This document shows, piece after piece, positions 40,199-53,582 of a stretch of 64,000 nt of DNA. The DNA is taken from assembly GCA_963717125.1 (NCBI GenBank), contig CAVQVG010000018.1, positions 297,181 through 361,180 on the forward strand. The letters are read 5' to 3'. Under the pieces are notes generated by a model, which was not told where the DNA came from, did no database searches, and saw nothing but the letters and a program-made list of their open reading frames with translations. This stretch comes from RYN-230 sp963717125 (GTDB taxonomy: Bacteria > Actinomycetota > Actinomycetes > Streptosporangiales > Streptosporangiaceae). Positions within the stretch are counted from its first letter, which is position 1, and each line of letters opens with the position of its first letter. Position numbers and translations under genes: made by a program.

Positions 40199-41232
40199 TC
40201 ACCATGGGATCTGAGTGATGTTGGCGTAGCGCAGTGCGCGGACGTAGCCGGCGCGCTCACTTCCGGTCCTGTCTTCACCGGCGGCCAAAGCGAGCAGTCC
40301 GCGCAGCTCGCTGACCGAGGTGTATCCCTTACGGACCATCCACTCGGACAGGCCGTCGAGCAGGACCGCCGCATGCCCGGGGCCATGCCGGATCAGCGCG
40401 GATGCGGTCATCACCACGTCGGCGCCCGCCAGCAGGTACTTGATCATGTCGGACGGCTGGTCAACGCCGGTGGTCCCCGCGAGCGAGCCGCGAATGTGCT
40501 GGCGCAGGATCGAGATCCAGGTACGCGGCAGCCGGGCCTCCCGGGGGCTGGAGAGGTCAACGGCAGGAACCACCGCGATGCTCTCCGGATCGATGTCAGG
40601 CTGCAGGAACCGGTTGAACAGCACCAAGCCGTCCGCGCCGGCCTCGTCCAGCCGCAGCGCCATCTCGCCGGTCGAGCTGAAGTGCGGGCCCAGCTTGACC
40701 GCCACCGGCACGGTCACGGCGGCTTTGACCCGGCGCAGGATGTCAACATGCCGCTGCTCGACGTCCCGACCTGAGATGCGCGGATCGCCGGGGATGTAGT
40801 AGATGTTCAGCTCGATTGCCGCGGCGCCGACGTCCTGCATGGCCCGCGCATAGCTGGTCCAGCCGCCGGGCGTCACCCCGTTGATGCTGCCGATGACCGG
40901 TATCTCGACAGCCATCGCGGCTCGCTCGAGCAGACTCAGGTAGCCCCGGGGGCTAGGTTCGTCCGCGATGCCCTCCTCAGCCGCCTCAGCCTCGGCCTCC
41001 GCCGGGAAATAGGACAGCGCCTCGGCGAAGACCTCACTGCCAGCCTCGGCGAGCCGCGCGTTCTCCGCTGCCTCCCGGCGCAGTTGCTCCTCGAACAGGG
41101 AGTAGAGCACGACTGCGCCGACACCGGCGTCGGCAAGACGCCTGACACCATCGACCGAGTTCGACAGCGGTGACGCCGAGGCGACAAGCGGGTTGCGCAG
41201 GGCCAGACCGAGGTAGCTGGTCAACAGGTCCA

Positions 41233-41233
<1 letters not shown>
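40199..41233 (-). CDS. Dihydroorotate-dehydrogenase-like flavoprotein
   Basis: The 344-residue protein starts MDLLTSYLGLALRNPLVASA, the N-terminus of class-1 DHOD-type FMN barrels. Further motifs are SINGVTPGGW, AIELNIYYIP, VAVKLGPHFS, ADGLVLFNRF and GADVVMTASA. Members encoded next to pyruvate:ferredoxin oxidoreductase are not pyrimidine enzymes in the usual sense, and their electron acceptor is unclear. It is the last gene of a three-gene operon: its ATG shares one base with the nifJ stop (TGATG). Confidence 0.85.
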
Positions 41234-44807
<3,574 letters not shown>

Positions 44808-44811
<4 letters not shown>

Positions 44812-46448
44812 CGCTCCTCCGCGACCATCTCGATCGAATGCACCGGGCACTGCTCGAAGCACGCGCCGCAGCCGGTGCACTTGTCATAGTCGAACTCGTA
44901 CCGGTAACCGACGCCGAGCTTGATTACCGCGTCCTCCGGGCACGCGCCTAGGCAGCCGTCGCACTCACAGCAGTTGCCGCACGACAGGCACCGGCGTGCC
45001 TCGTACGTTGCCTCCTGTTCGGACAGGCCGCCGAGCACCTCGCTGAAGTCCGCGGTCCGCTGCTCCGGTGCGGCTTCAGGCTGCTCACGGCGGGCGGCGT
45101 CGCCGAAATACCAGAGGTTCAGCTGGTCGAAAGTGACGAGGTCGTGCTTGGGCAGGTTCACCGGCGCGATTTCCCGCAGCCAGGAGTCGATGTTCCTGGC
45201 GGCCTTCTTGCCGTGTCCCACGCCGACCGTCACGGTGCGCTCGGCCGGCACCATGTCGCCGCCCGCGAAAACGCCGGGGCAGCCGGTCATCATGGCCGGG
45301 GAAACCTGCACTGTGCCGTCCCGCGCGAACTCCACCCCTGGGACCTGGCGCAGGAAGGCGGTGTCGGTTTCCTGGCCGAGCGCGAGAATGACGCTGTCGG
45401 CGGCCAGGGTCTCGAACCGCCCAGTTGGCTGCGGGAACCCGTTCTCGTCCAGCTCCATGGCCTCGATGGTCAGTTCCGGGCCGTCGAACGCGGTGATGGT
45501 GCGCAGCCAGTTGATCCGCACGCCCTCGCGCTCGGCCTCCTCGGCTTCCATTTCGTGGGCCGGCATCTGCGCACGGGTGCGGCGGTAGACGATAAGCGCG
45601 TCGTTGGCGCCCAGTCGGCGGGCTACCCGGGCGGCGTCCATCGCGGTGTTGCCGCCGCCGTAGACGGCTACCCGCCGCCCGATCACCGGCCGCTCTCCGG
45701 AGGCGACGCTGCGCAGGAACGACACAGCGTCAACGATCGGCCCGGCGTCCTTGGCCGGGATATCGACACGCTTGGACAGGTGCGCGCCCACCGCTATGAA
45801 CGTGGCGTCGAAGCCGCCTTCGCGTCGCTCGGCGTCCAGGTCCTCCACCCGATGGCCGCAGGCGAAGCGCACGCCCATCCCGGAGATCCGGTCAATCTCG
45901 CCGTCCAGGACGTCGCGCGGCATCCGGTAGGCCGGGATGCCGTAGCGCATCATCCCGCCGGGCGCATCGCCCGCGTCCCTTACCTCGACCTCATGGCCGA
46001 GCCTGGCCAGGTGGTAGGCGGCCGAGAGCCCACTCGGCCCGGCGCCGATGATGAGCACCCGCCTGCCGGTGCGGACGGCCGGAGGTTCGAACGACCACTG
46101 CCGCTCGAGCGCCAGGTCGCCGAGGAACCGCTCGACCGAGTGAATCGAGACCGCACTGTCCAGGTTGGCGCGGTTGCAGACGCTCTCGCATGGGTGGTAG
46201 CAGACCCGCCCGTGGATGGCCGGCATCGGATTATCGGCGACCAGCTGGCGCCAGGCCTGCTTATGACGGCCGGCTTCAGCGTGCGCGAGCCACGCCTGAA
46301 TGTTCTCCCCAGCCGGGCATCCGGCATTACATGGCGGCAGCAGGTCCAGATAGACGGGCCGCTGCTCCCGCACGGGCCCGGTGCGCGAGCGTCCGTGCAG
46401 CAGGTCGGGCAGCGGGGCAAGGTCCGGTCGCTCTGGTCGGGCAGTCAT
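44808..46448 (-). CDS. GltD/NfnB-like NAD(P)-dependent Fe-S flavoprotein
   Basis: The 546-residue protein has an N-terminal Fe-S adaptor (CNAGCPAGENIQAWL; VCYHPCESVCNRANLD), an FAD site (VLIIGAGPSGLSAAYHLARL), an NAD(P) site (VAVYGGGNTAMDAARVARRL), a second FAD motif (GVFAGGDM) and a C-terminal tail with cysteine clusters (CLSCGNCCECDGCLGACPED; CTGCGACFEQCPVHS). This equals the beta subunit of glutamate synthase fused to a ferredoxin module. In this operon it more likely transfers electrons between reduced ferredoxin from PFOR and NAD(P)H than makes glutamate. It is the first gene; the ATG at 46448 is preceded by GGTGACGAT. Confidence 0.9.
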
Positions 46449-46639
46449 ATCGTCACCGGTATCCGGTCGTGATAGCTGCCGCCAGGGTCTGGAGCGGTGC
46501 AATCGTCTGCACTCGGTGTCAGATAGCGATGTGCTTCAGTAGAAGGCTACGCCGCGTCGGCACTGAACGGAATGCCGGTCACGACGCCTCGACCATGCGG
46601 AGCCATCGCGTTCGCGATCGAGATCACGCAGGTGGGAAC

Positions 46640-46700
46640 CGGAAGCCTCCAACGCGGCGGTCAGCACCACTTCGCGGATGATCTTGCCGTTATGGCTAGT
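46640..46700 (-). pseudogene. Fragment of a TetR-type regulator gene
   Basis: Read leftward, HNGKIIREVVLTAALEASG parallels the HTH entry of the TetR protein at 48109 (SGKITREVVLAAALELID). Sequence beyond it is unrelated. It looks like a truncated duplicate, left between the PFOR operon and adh. Confidence 0.45.
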
Positions 46701-46828
46701 GTCGGGCGTTACCGGTGGTGGGCCTGATGTGCACTGAGGCCATCGCGGTGCCTTTCTCCGGAGACTGGAGAGTGATTTCATATACGTCGTATGCCTACAT
46801 CGTTGACATTTAGTCAACTGCCTGTTTA

Positions 46829-46842
46829 CTGTAGGTCTACAG
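46829..46842. promoter_or_regulatory. TetR operator-like site upstream of adh
   Basis: CTGTAG-GT-CTACAG is repeated in variant form at 48041 upstream of the tetR gene. It sits about 20 bases downstream of TTGACA (46803-46808), where a repressor would cover the -10/+1 region. Confidence 0.6.
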
Positions 46843-46932
46843 CGTAGCTAACTGGAACGCGCCGTGATCCTCATTCTCGGGCTCGTCATCGTGGTCGCCG
46901 CTGCAGTTAACCCCAACGAGACGGAGATGGTC

Positions 46933-47979
46933 ATGCGAGCGCTTGTTTACCACGGTCCAGGTATGAAGGCCTGGGAGGATGTGCCGAAGCCAGAGGTCGC
47001 GGCCGACACGGATGCGATAGTGCGGGTGGATGCCACCACGATTTGCGGTACGGACCTGCATATTCTCAAGGGCGATGTGCCGATCGTGCCTGACGGGCGG
47101 ATTCTTGGCCACGAGGCGGTCGGGACCGTCGAGTCGGTCGGCAGCGGCGTGAAAACGGTCAAGGCCGGCGACCGTGTCCTGGTCTCCTGTGTCTCCGTGT
47201 GCGGGACCTGCCGGTTCTGCCGCGATGGCCATTCCGGGCAGTGCCTCGGCGGGGGTGGCTGGATCCTGGGTTACAAGATCGACGGCACCCAGGCCGAGTA
47301 TGTCCGGGTGCCGTTCGCCGACACCTCTACCTACCCGCTCCCTGACGGAGCCTCGGACGAGGACATCCTCATGCTGGCCGACATCCTGCCGACCGGCTAT
47401 GAGGTCGGTGTGCTCAACGGCGGCGTGCGGCCAGGTGATGTGGTCGCGGTTGTCGGGGCCGGCCCGGTCGGCCTGTCCGCGATCAGCGGCGCCCGGCTGT
47501 TCAGCCCGAGCCATATCGTCGCTATCGACCTGGCTGACACCCGCCTGGAGGCGGCGAAGACGTTCGGGGCGGATGTCACCGTGAACAACAGCCGCGAGGA
47601 CCCGCTGGAGATAGTCCGCTCGCTCACGGACGGGCTGGGCGCCGACGTGGCCATCGAAGCGGTCGGCATGCCGGCCACCTTCGAGCTCGCCGCTCAGCTG
47701 GCCCGGCCCGGTGGGCACATCGCCAACATCGGCGTGCACGGCGAGCCTGCCACCCTGCACCTCGAGGAGCTGTGGATCAAGAACATCACCATCACCACCG
47801 GCCTGGTCAACGCCTACTCCACGCCGACACTGCTGCGGCTGCTCACCAGCCACCACATCGACGCCGGGCGGTTCGTCACCCACCACTTCGCACTCGACGA
47901 CATGGACAAGGCCTACGACGTGTTCTCCCGGCCAGCTGACACCGGCGCACTCAAGGTCGTGCTAAACCGCACTTCCTAA
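46933..47979 (+). CDS. Zinc-dependent alcohol dehydrogenase
   Basis: The 348-residue medium-chain dehydrogenase has catalytic zinc ligands in ICGTD (Cys38) and GHE (His60, Glu61), a structural-zinc cysteine group (CVSVCGTCRFCRDGHSGQC) and a Rossmann motif VVAVVGAGPVGLSAI. The GGWILGYKIDGTQAEYVRVP region resembles alcohol/butanediol/isopropanol-type dehydrogenases. GGAG lies 6 bases before the ATG at 46933; an upstream frame to 46864 is less likely. Operator-like CTGTAGGTCTACAG lies about 90 bases upstream, so the gene is probably controlled by the TetR protein encoded next to it. Confidence 0.92.
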   Translation: MRALVYHGPGMKAWEDVPKPEVAADTDAIVRVDATTICGTDLHILKGDVPIVPDGRILGHEAVGTVESVGSGVKTVKAGDRVLVSCVSVCGTCRFCRDGHSGQCLGGGGWILGYKIDGTQAEYVRVPFADTSTYPLPDGASDEDILMLADILPTGYEVGVLNGGVRPGDVVAVVGAGPVGLSAISGARLFSPSHIVAIDLADTRLEAAKTFGADVTVNNSREDPLEIVRSLTDGLGADVAIEAVGMPATFELAAQLARPGGHIANIGVHGEPATLHLEELWIKNITITTGLVNAYSTPTLLRLLTSHHIDAGRFVTHHFALDDMDKAYDVFSRPADTGALKVVLNRTS

Positions 47980-48040
47980 GGTCTGCGCCCGGCGCTGACC
48001 TGGTGATCGTGACAGTCACCTGCAGCGCCGGGGACGTACG

Positions 48041-48098
48041 ATGTAGGTCTACGGTGAAACACAACACGTTGAAAGTGTTAGCGGCGTAGACCTGCATC
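48041..48098. promoter_or_regulatory. TetR operator-like sites upstream of tetR
   Basis: ATGTAG-GT-CTACGGT (48041-48055) and an inverted partner GCGTAGACCTGCATC (48084-48098) flank AACACGTTGAAAGTGTT. Sharing TGTAGGTCTAC with the adh promoter suggests autoregulation. Confidence 0.55.
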
Positions 48099-48108
48099 GG
48101 AGGAAGAA

Positions 48109-48855
48109 GTGACTGCCGACCCCGGCCCCAGCCACGAAGGTGCCACCGCGAAGACCCCGCCGCCGCCCGGCCACGCCGCCAGCGACGCCACCAACGGGAG
48201 CGGCAAGATCACCCGGGAGGTAGTTCTAGCCGCCGCGCTCGAGCTCATCGACGCCGACGGTGCCGACGCGCTGTCCATGCGCCGCCTGGCCCGCGCCCTG
48301 GGCCGCGACCCGATGATCCTCTACCGGCACGCGCCGAACAAGGCCGCTCTGCTCGACGCCGTCGCCGAGACCGTCCTGGCCCAGCTCATTGTCAACCCAG
48401 CCGACCTCGACTGGGCCGCCCAGCTGCGCGCCGTCGCCCGTCACTACCGCGCACTCGCGCTAGCCCACCCCAACGTCTTGCCGCTGCTAGTCACCAGGCC
48501 ACTGGCCACACCCCTCGCGCTTCGCCCCCCCGGCACGCTGCGCCCGCTCGAAGACATCCTGGCCCTGCTCACCCGGGCCGGCTTCAGCGGACCCGACGCC
48601 CTGCACATCTACCGGGCCCTGTTCGGGTTCCTGCACGGCCATGTCCTGAACGAACTCCAGGAACTCGTCGAGAAACCCGAGGAAACCGACGACCTGCTCC
48701 GGCTGGGCCTGCACCGGCTGCCGATCGGCGAATTCCCCCTCCTACGCAGCCTGGCTTCCGTCCTGGCTGCCTACGACGGCGCCGCCGAGCTCGAACGCGG
48801 CTTGGACATCCTGCTCACCGGACTCGCCGCCACCCTCACCCCCCACACCAGATGA
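48109..48855 (+). CDS. TetR/AcrR-family transcriptional regulator
   Basis: The 248-residue protein starts at a GTG after GGAGGAAGAA. A Pro-rich leader of about 30 residues precedes the TetR HTH (ITREVVLAAALELIDADGAD, then MRRLARALGRDPMILYRHA). A TetR_C-type ligand domain follows (LRAVARHYRALALAHPNVLP; ALHIYRALFGFLHGHVLNEL). It most likely represses the upstream adh gene and itself through the repeated TGTAGGTCTAC sites. The ligand is unknown. A 5' fragment of a similar gene remains at 46640. Confidence 0.9.
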   Translation: MTADPGPSHEGATAKTPPPPGHAASDATNGSGKITREVVLAAALELIDADGADALSMRRLARALGRDPMILYRHAPNKAALLDAVAETVLAQLIVNPADLDWAAQLRAVARHYRALALAHPNVLPLLVTRPLATPLALRPPGTLRPLEDILALLTRAGFSGPDALHIYRALFGFLHGHVLNELQELVEKPEETDDLLRLGLHRLPIGEFPLLRSLASVLAAYDGAAELERGLDILLTGLAATLTPHTR

Positions 48856-49015
48856 CCTACCCGCAGTCCTCCTCCAGCAGGGAGGATGACCTGCCCGACG
48901 AGTAGGCCTCCGGCTGGTCAACGGACAGCGCGAGGTTATGTCGTGACACGCCACAACGTCACACGGTCGCTGCCACGCGGTGATCGGACCGGGAAAGAAA
49001 GGAGTGGAACAGGTC

Positions 49016-50668
49016 ATGGGCGTCGATCAAGGTTCCGGGGTGCGGGTGCTAGAGGATCCGCTGACGAATAAGGGCACCGCGTTCTCCGAGAAGGAACGCT
49101 CCGAGCTGGGGTTGCGCGGCCTGCTGCCGACCGTGGTGGAGACGCTCGAGCAGCAGGTGCACCGCAGGTATCAGGCCTACCAGGAGCAGCCCACCGATCT
49201 CGCCCGGCACATTAACCTGCGCGCCCTGCAGGACACCAACGAGATGCTGTTCTACCGGCTGATGGCCGACCACATCGAGGAAATGCTGCCGATCCTCTAC
49301 ACCCCCACCGTCGGGCTAGCCTGCCAGCGCTTCAGCGAGATCTACCGCCGTCCACGGGGGCTTTTCATCGCCTACCCCGACCGCGACCGCATCGGGGAGA
49401 TCCTGCGCAACCGGCCCCAGCGGGAAGTCAACGTCATCGTCGTCACCGACGGGCAACGGGTCCTCGGGCTGGGTGACCAGGGCATCGGCGGCATGGCCAT
49501 CCCGATCGGCAAGCTGTCGCTGTACGCGGCCCTGGGTGGCATCAACCCTGCGCGCACCCTGCCGGTGCTCCTCGACGTCGGCACCGACAACGCCGAGCTC
49601 CTCGACGACCCCGTATACCTCGGCTGGCGCCACCGCCGTATCGGCGGCGCCGACTACGACGACTTCGTCAACCGGTTCGTCCAGGCAGTGCGGGCCGAAC
49701 TGCCGGACGTGCTGCTGCAATGGGAGGACTTCGCCACCCCGCACGCCCTGCCGATCCTGGAGCGTTACCGCGACCAGCTGCTCACCTTCAACGATGACAT
49801 CCAGGGCACGGCTGCAGTTGTCCTGGCCGCGCTTTCCGCGGGGGCAGCGGCCACCGGGTCGCGGCTGCGCGACCAGACCGTGGTGATGCTCGGCGCTGGC
49901 TCGGCGGGCATCGGAGTCTGCGAGCAGATCCTGCGCTCGATGCTGGCCGATGGCCTGTCCGAGCAGGACGCCCGGGCCAGGATCTTCTTGATCGACATCA
50001 ACGGCCTGCTCACCACAGACCGCCCGGACCTCGGCCGTGCCCAGCGCCGCCTCGCCCAGCCACCGGCCAGCGTGCCCAGCAGGGAGCCTGGTCGGCCAGC
50101 CGATCTCGCAGACGTGATCGACGGTGTGCACCCAACCGCCCTCATCGGCTTGTCGACCGCGGCCGGTGCCTTCACCGAAGACGTCGTCCGCCGCATCGCC
50201 GCGCACGCGAAGCGGCCGATCATCATGCCGCTGTCCAATCCGGACAGCCACAGCGAGGGCCGGCCACAGGATCTCGCCGACTGGACCGAAGGCCGCGCTC
50301 TCATCGCGACCGGATCCCCGTCGGCACCAATGCAGATCGGCGACGCCCGCATCCCCGTCGCCCAATGCAACAACATCTACATCTTCCCCGGAGTCGGCCT
50401 GGCTGTGACCGCTGTGCGCGCGACCCGTATCACCGACGCCATGATGACCGCGGCTGCCCGCGCCGTCGCTGACGCAGCCACTATCCGCCGCAACCCGTAC
50501 GGGACACTGCTACCTGACCGTGCTCACCTCGCCGGCACCGCAACAGTCGTGGCGAGCGCCGTCGCGAAGGCCGCAGTGGCCGATGCCGTCGCGCCCGCGC
50601 TCACCGATGACCAGATCGGCCAGGCCATCGACCGCACCAGATGGCTGCCCTGCTATCAGTCCTATTGA
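49016..50668 (+). CDS. NAD-type malic enzyme
   Basis: The 550-residue protein is a long-form malic enzyme that decarboxylates malate to pyruvate. It contains the ILYTPTVG motif (catalytic Tyr), IPIGKLSLYAALGGI (Lys), metal ligands in QWEDFATPHA and FNDDIQGTAA, the nucleotide fold VMLGAGSAGIGV and the C-terminal PLSNP, ATGSP and NIYIFPG motifs. It would feed pyruvate to the PFOR encoded nearby. The chosen ATG has AGG close upstream; a GTG at 49004 after AAAGGA is an alternative start. Confidence 0.93.
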   Translation: MGVDQGSGVRVLEDPLTNKGTAFSEKERSELGLRGLLPTVVETLEQQVHRRYQAYQEQPTDLARHINLRALQDTNEMLFYRLMADHIEEMLPILYTPTVGLACQRFSEIYRRPRGLFIAYPDRDRIGEILRNRPQREVNVIVVTDGQRVLGLGDQGIGGMAIPIGKLSLYAALGGINPARTLPVLLDVGTDNAELLDDPVYLGWRHRRIGGADYDDFVNRFVQAVRAELPDVLLQWEDFATPHALPILERYRDQLLTFNDDIQGTAAVVLAALSAGAAATGSRLRDQTVVMLGAGSAGIGVCEQILRSMLADGLSEQDARARIFLIDINGLLTTDRPDLGRAQRRLAQPPASVPSREPGRPADLADVIDGVHPTALIGLSTAAGAFTEDVVRRIAAHAKRPIIMPLSNPDSHSEGRPQDLADWTEGRALIATGSPSAPMQIGDARIPVAQCNNIYIFPGVGLAVTAVRATRITDAMMTAAARAVADAATIRRNPYGTLLPDRAHLAGTATVVASAVAKAAVADAVAPALTDDQIGQAIDRTRWLPCYQSY

Positions 50669-50890
50669 CAGGTCCTGATCGACGGGACGTGATCCCCACC
50701 GCATATCTGGTCAACCAGCGCCTCGAATTCGGGCGCCCTGCGGTTACGGGCCGGGGCAGGCTGCAGGGAATCTCGGTCGTGAACTGGCCGTGGCTGAAGG
50801 GCAGCACGAGGATGCGGTCGGCCATCAGGATGGCTTCCTCGAGGTTGTGCGTGACGATGAGGATGGCCTTGGCCGGACAGCCCTTGCTCC
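50662..50890 (-). pseudogene. 3' remnant of an ABC transporter ATPase gene
   Basis: Read leftward, AKAILIVTHNLEEAILMADR and ILVLPFSHGQ are the H-loop and following strand of an NitT/TauT-type ABC ATPase. After a frame change, RRAPEFEALVDQICGG and a stop follow. The Walker A, signature and Walker B regions are absent, so the gene is 5'-truncated. Confidence 0.6.
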
Positions 50891-50974
50891 CTACAAATTC
50901 AGCAGCTCGGGTTGTGCGGACAGACGGGTTGTGCAGACACCGGCGAAGGTCGCCCTATTGCGGCGCCCTCGTTC

Positions 50975-51466
50975 CTAGTCTGCCGGTTTCCCGGACTGGC
51001 GGATGCGCCGGCCGGAGATCCGGGTGGGGATGATGCGGAGGAAGTGTTCCCTGTCTCCACCCGGCCACGGCTCGACGCCCACGTCCAGAACCTGGGCGCG
51101 CTCGGATTCGGAATCCACATGGTGGGCGGAGCCTTGGATCAGAACGCTCCAGCCCTCTCGTGCGGCGGGATCGAAGTCGTCGATCTCAAAGCCGACTTTG
51201 TATTCGGCGGACGCTATCCCGGTGCGCAGGTCTTCGTCGAGCGGGCTGTCCTGCGCGGTGCGGAACACAATGGCTCCCTGGTGCAGCTTGTAATTGACCG
51301 GAAGCACGGTCACGCCGAACCGGCCAGAATAGGCGATCCTGCCGATGCCGCCAGGGGAGATCAGCCGTAGGCATTCGGCCTCGTCCAGATGTTCCAGTGC
51401 TGGGCCGCCTCCGGGCGCGGGGACACCGAGGCTTCGAGGTGCGTCGCCTCTTGTGTAATCAGGCAT
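50975..51466 (-). CDS. Pyridoxamine 5'-phosphate oxidase-like flavin-binding protein
   Basis: The 163-residue protein has the split-barrel PNPOx pattern: a HLDEAECLRLI helix, GRIAYSGRFGVTVLPVNYKL, AIVFRTAQDSPLDEDL, VGFEIDDFDP, WSVLIQGSAHHV, and a C-terminal FLRIIPTRISGRRI strand. Family members bind FMN, F420 or haem and reduce small molecules. The substrate is not determinable. The ATG at 51466 follows AGGATCATTG. Both neighbours are gene remnants or empty DNA, so it has no operon partner. Confidence 0.82.
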   Translation of the reverse strand: MPDYTRGDAPRSLGVPAPGGGPALEHLDEAECLRLISPGGIGRIAYSGRFGVTVLPVNYKLHQGAIVFRTAQDSPLDEDLRTGIASAEYKVGFEIDDFDPAAREGWSVLIQGSAHHVDSESERAQVLDVGVEPWPGGDREHFLRIIPTRISGRRIRQSGKPAD

Positions 51467-51627
51467 CAATGATCCTATTCAGCTTGGGAGGAACGGTAAG
51501 GAACCGACCGGACAGAATGCCGCTGACGTGTCCGTGATCGACCGAGATATTAAAGATCGACCAATACAGGAAGGCCCCCGGCTGATTCAGGTGACAAGAA
51601 CGGCTAGCGGACAGGCCTGGCGTATGC

Positions 51628-51663
51628 ACCTCGGCGTTCGCGTCATGACGCGAACGCCGAGGT
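51628..51663. repeat. Perfect 36-bp palindrome in a gene-poor gap
   Basis: The 36 bases are their own reverse complement, with arms ACCTCGGCGTTCGCGTCA and its complement. It lies in 51467-52280, where no gene is supported. Leftward pieces such as SVLGLINDSIGRTNAVTSTI (about 51770-51850) suggest an unidentified gene remnant there. Confidence 0.65.
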
Positions 51664-52280
51664 CCAGAGCAGCCGACTCATATTCTCGGGCGTGTGCAGT
51701 CTCCTGCCCGCCGCGCTTCTCCCGATCAGCAGGCTACGCCCGATAGATCGAGGCGACAAGCGGCGGCGACCCGGTCCTCGGCGATGATGATGGTGCTGGT
51801 GACGGCGTTCGTCCTGCCGATGGAGTCATTGATCAGTCCAAGGACGCTCTCCTGGACGCTGTGACTTTGTAGCCGAGAGCTTCAAGCGGCTGACCAGACC
51901 GGCGAGGGGTTGGTGCCGGGGAACCTCGAGCCTGTTGCTTCGAGCCACCGCCGTCGATGATCTTCCAGCAGACCGACAAACCCGCCCAGCCCCGAAGACA
52001 GCAACGCAAGCCCGCACCGACAAGCGTGAGGTTGTCGCGACCCGTGGCCGGCGGTCGGAGTGCGCGAGCGTGAAGGCTCAGGGCGCTTGGGCGTCGATCC
52101 AGGCGCTTGCGCGGCCCGGCTAGTCCGGTAGCCGCGGTGGCGTGGCGAGCTGTCCAGCTGTGCGTCCGCGGCTGCAGGGTTCCCGCCGAACACGCGGCCG
52201 AATCATGCGGCTACATAGCGCTCCAGAGGACCAGGCCAGCCGCTGCGCGCATGTTCTGATGCGGTCCGGGCCGGTTTCGG

Positions 52281-53483
52281 TCAGCGGGGCGGCGGGGTGG
52301 CGGGGTGCTCGTCGAAGAAGCGGATGAACTCGGCGCTGGCGTCCGGCCCGTGGGGGTCGGTGTAGGACCTGTGCGGGATGCCACCGGACCAGGCATGTCC
52401 GCCCTGGTGGATGGTCCAGCACTCGGCCAGGGCCGCGCCTGCGGGGTCCTGGTAGCAGGTGCGGGTGTAGGCATGCCCACCGGGCACCTGCCCGCGAGTC
52501 ACCGCAGTGGGCAGGGTACCCGGGCGCCGGTCCGGGCTTGCCGCCGCCAGAACGTGGCCGATGAGGTCCGCGGCGTTGGCGGGGGCCACAATCGCATCCC
52601 GGTCACCATAGAAGACGATCAGCGGCAGCGGACGCGCGGGGGGCCGGGCCGGGCCGGACGGGCCCTGCCTCATCGCCGCGAACGCGGAGGCCAGGTCACC
52701 GGCGGCGGCGTAGGCCAGCCCGGAGTGCACGCCGACGGCGGCGTAAAGATCGGGGTAGACCGCGGCCATCACCGCGGCCATCGCGCCCCCGGCGGAGAAC
52801 CCGGCCACATACACCCGGGCTGCATCTGCCCCGTAGCGCTCCACGACCTGGCCGGTAATCCCGGCGATCAGCGATGGCTCACCGGCGTCGCGGCGCTGAT
52901 GACCAGGGGCAAACCAGTTCCAGTAGCGGCCCGCGTTCGCTGAGCGGGGTTGTTCAGGGTAGGCGACGAGGAATTTCTCACGCTCGGCGAGGTCGTTCAT
53001 GCCGGTGGCGGCGGCGAAGGTCGCGGCGTCTTGAGTGCCGCCGTGCAGCATCACGATCAGGGGCAGAGCCCTGCCGGTGCCGCCGGTAGGGACGTAGAGC
53101 CGGTAGGCGCGGGTGCCGGCCGCGTTGGTGTAGGAGAAAGCGTCAAACCGGCCCGCTGGTGGCTTCACGGCTGGGGCCGCGGGCCGGTGCGGGCGGCGGA
53201 GATCCGGTGCGCCTCGGCCGGGGAGAGTGCGGCGGCGGAGAATCCAGCCGGAATGGACGCGCCTCAGTTGTGTCTCCTCGCGGGCGGGCCGCGCGGGCGG
53301 GGGATCGGGGGAGCGGCCACGCACCGCACCGGTCTCCTCCTCGGCGCGTGGGGCATGCGGCGCCCGCCGTGTCACCGCCGGGCTGGCCAATGTTTGCTGG
53401 ATCAGCGCGGTTGCCTCGAGGAGGCAGCCCTGGCGGGTCAGGCGCGTGGCCTCAGCCATCGCCGCCAACTGCCGTGCGTCCAT
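52281..53483 (-). CDS. PHB-depolymerase-family esterase (LpqC-type)
   Basis: The 400-residue protein starts MDARQLAAMAEATRLTRQG after GAGAAGGGATACCGCC. An N-terminal helix and a low-complexity Arg/Pro linker (to about 105) precede the catalytic domain: LPLIVMLHGGTQDAATFAA (oxyanion), VYVAGFSAGGAMAAVM (Ser nucleophile), IVFYGDRDAIV (Asp) and IHQGGHAWSGG (His). The family hydrolyses polyhydroxybutyrate or feruloyl-type esters. No signal peptide is seen, so it may act on intracellular granules; this fits the phasin-like and regulator genes that follow. Confidence 0.88.
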   Translation of the reverse strand: MDARQLAAMAEATRLTRQGCLLEATALIQQTLASPAVTRRAPHAPRAEEETGAVRGRSPDPPPARPAREETQLRRVHSGWILRRRTLPGRGAPDLRRPHRPAAPAVKPPAGRFDAFSYTNAAGTRAYRLYVPTGGTGRALPLIVMLHGGTQDAATFAAATGMNDLAEREKFLVAYPEQPRSANAGRYWNWFAPGHQRRDAGEPSLIAGITGQVVERYGADAARVYVAGFSAGGAMAAVMAAVYPDLYAAVGVHSGLAYAAAGDLASAFAAMRQGPSGPARPPARPLPLIVFYGDRDAIVAPANAADLIGHVLAAASPDRRPGTLPTAVTRGQVPGGHAYTRTCYQDPAGAALAECWTIHQGGHAWSGGIPHRSYTDPHGPDASAEFIRFFDEHPATPPPR

Positions 53484-53582
53484 GGCGGTATCCCTTCTCG
53501 TCGGTGCCTTCGCTATCTCCTGGCCGCACGGCCTGTATGTTGCGGGACCGGCGGTTCGGTCAGCCGTTGGGATGGCGGCGGC

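Noticed and set aside
45144..46472. Rightward 442-codon frame opposite the GltD-like gene
   Set aside because: Antisense of a gene with intact FAD, NAD(P) and Fe-S motifs.
50685..50700. GGGAC-GTGA-TCCC as a possible DosR/DevR hypoxia box near malic enzyme
   Set aside because: Only a partial match, no second copy, and it lies inside the ABC ATPase remnant rather than at a promoter.
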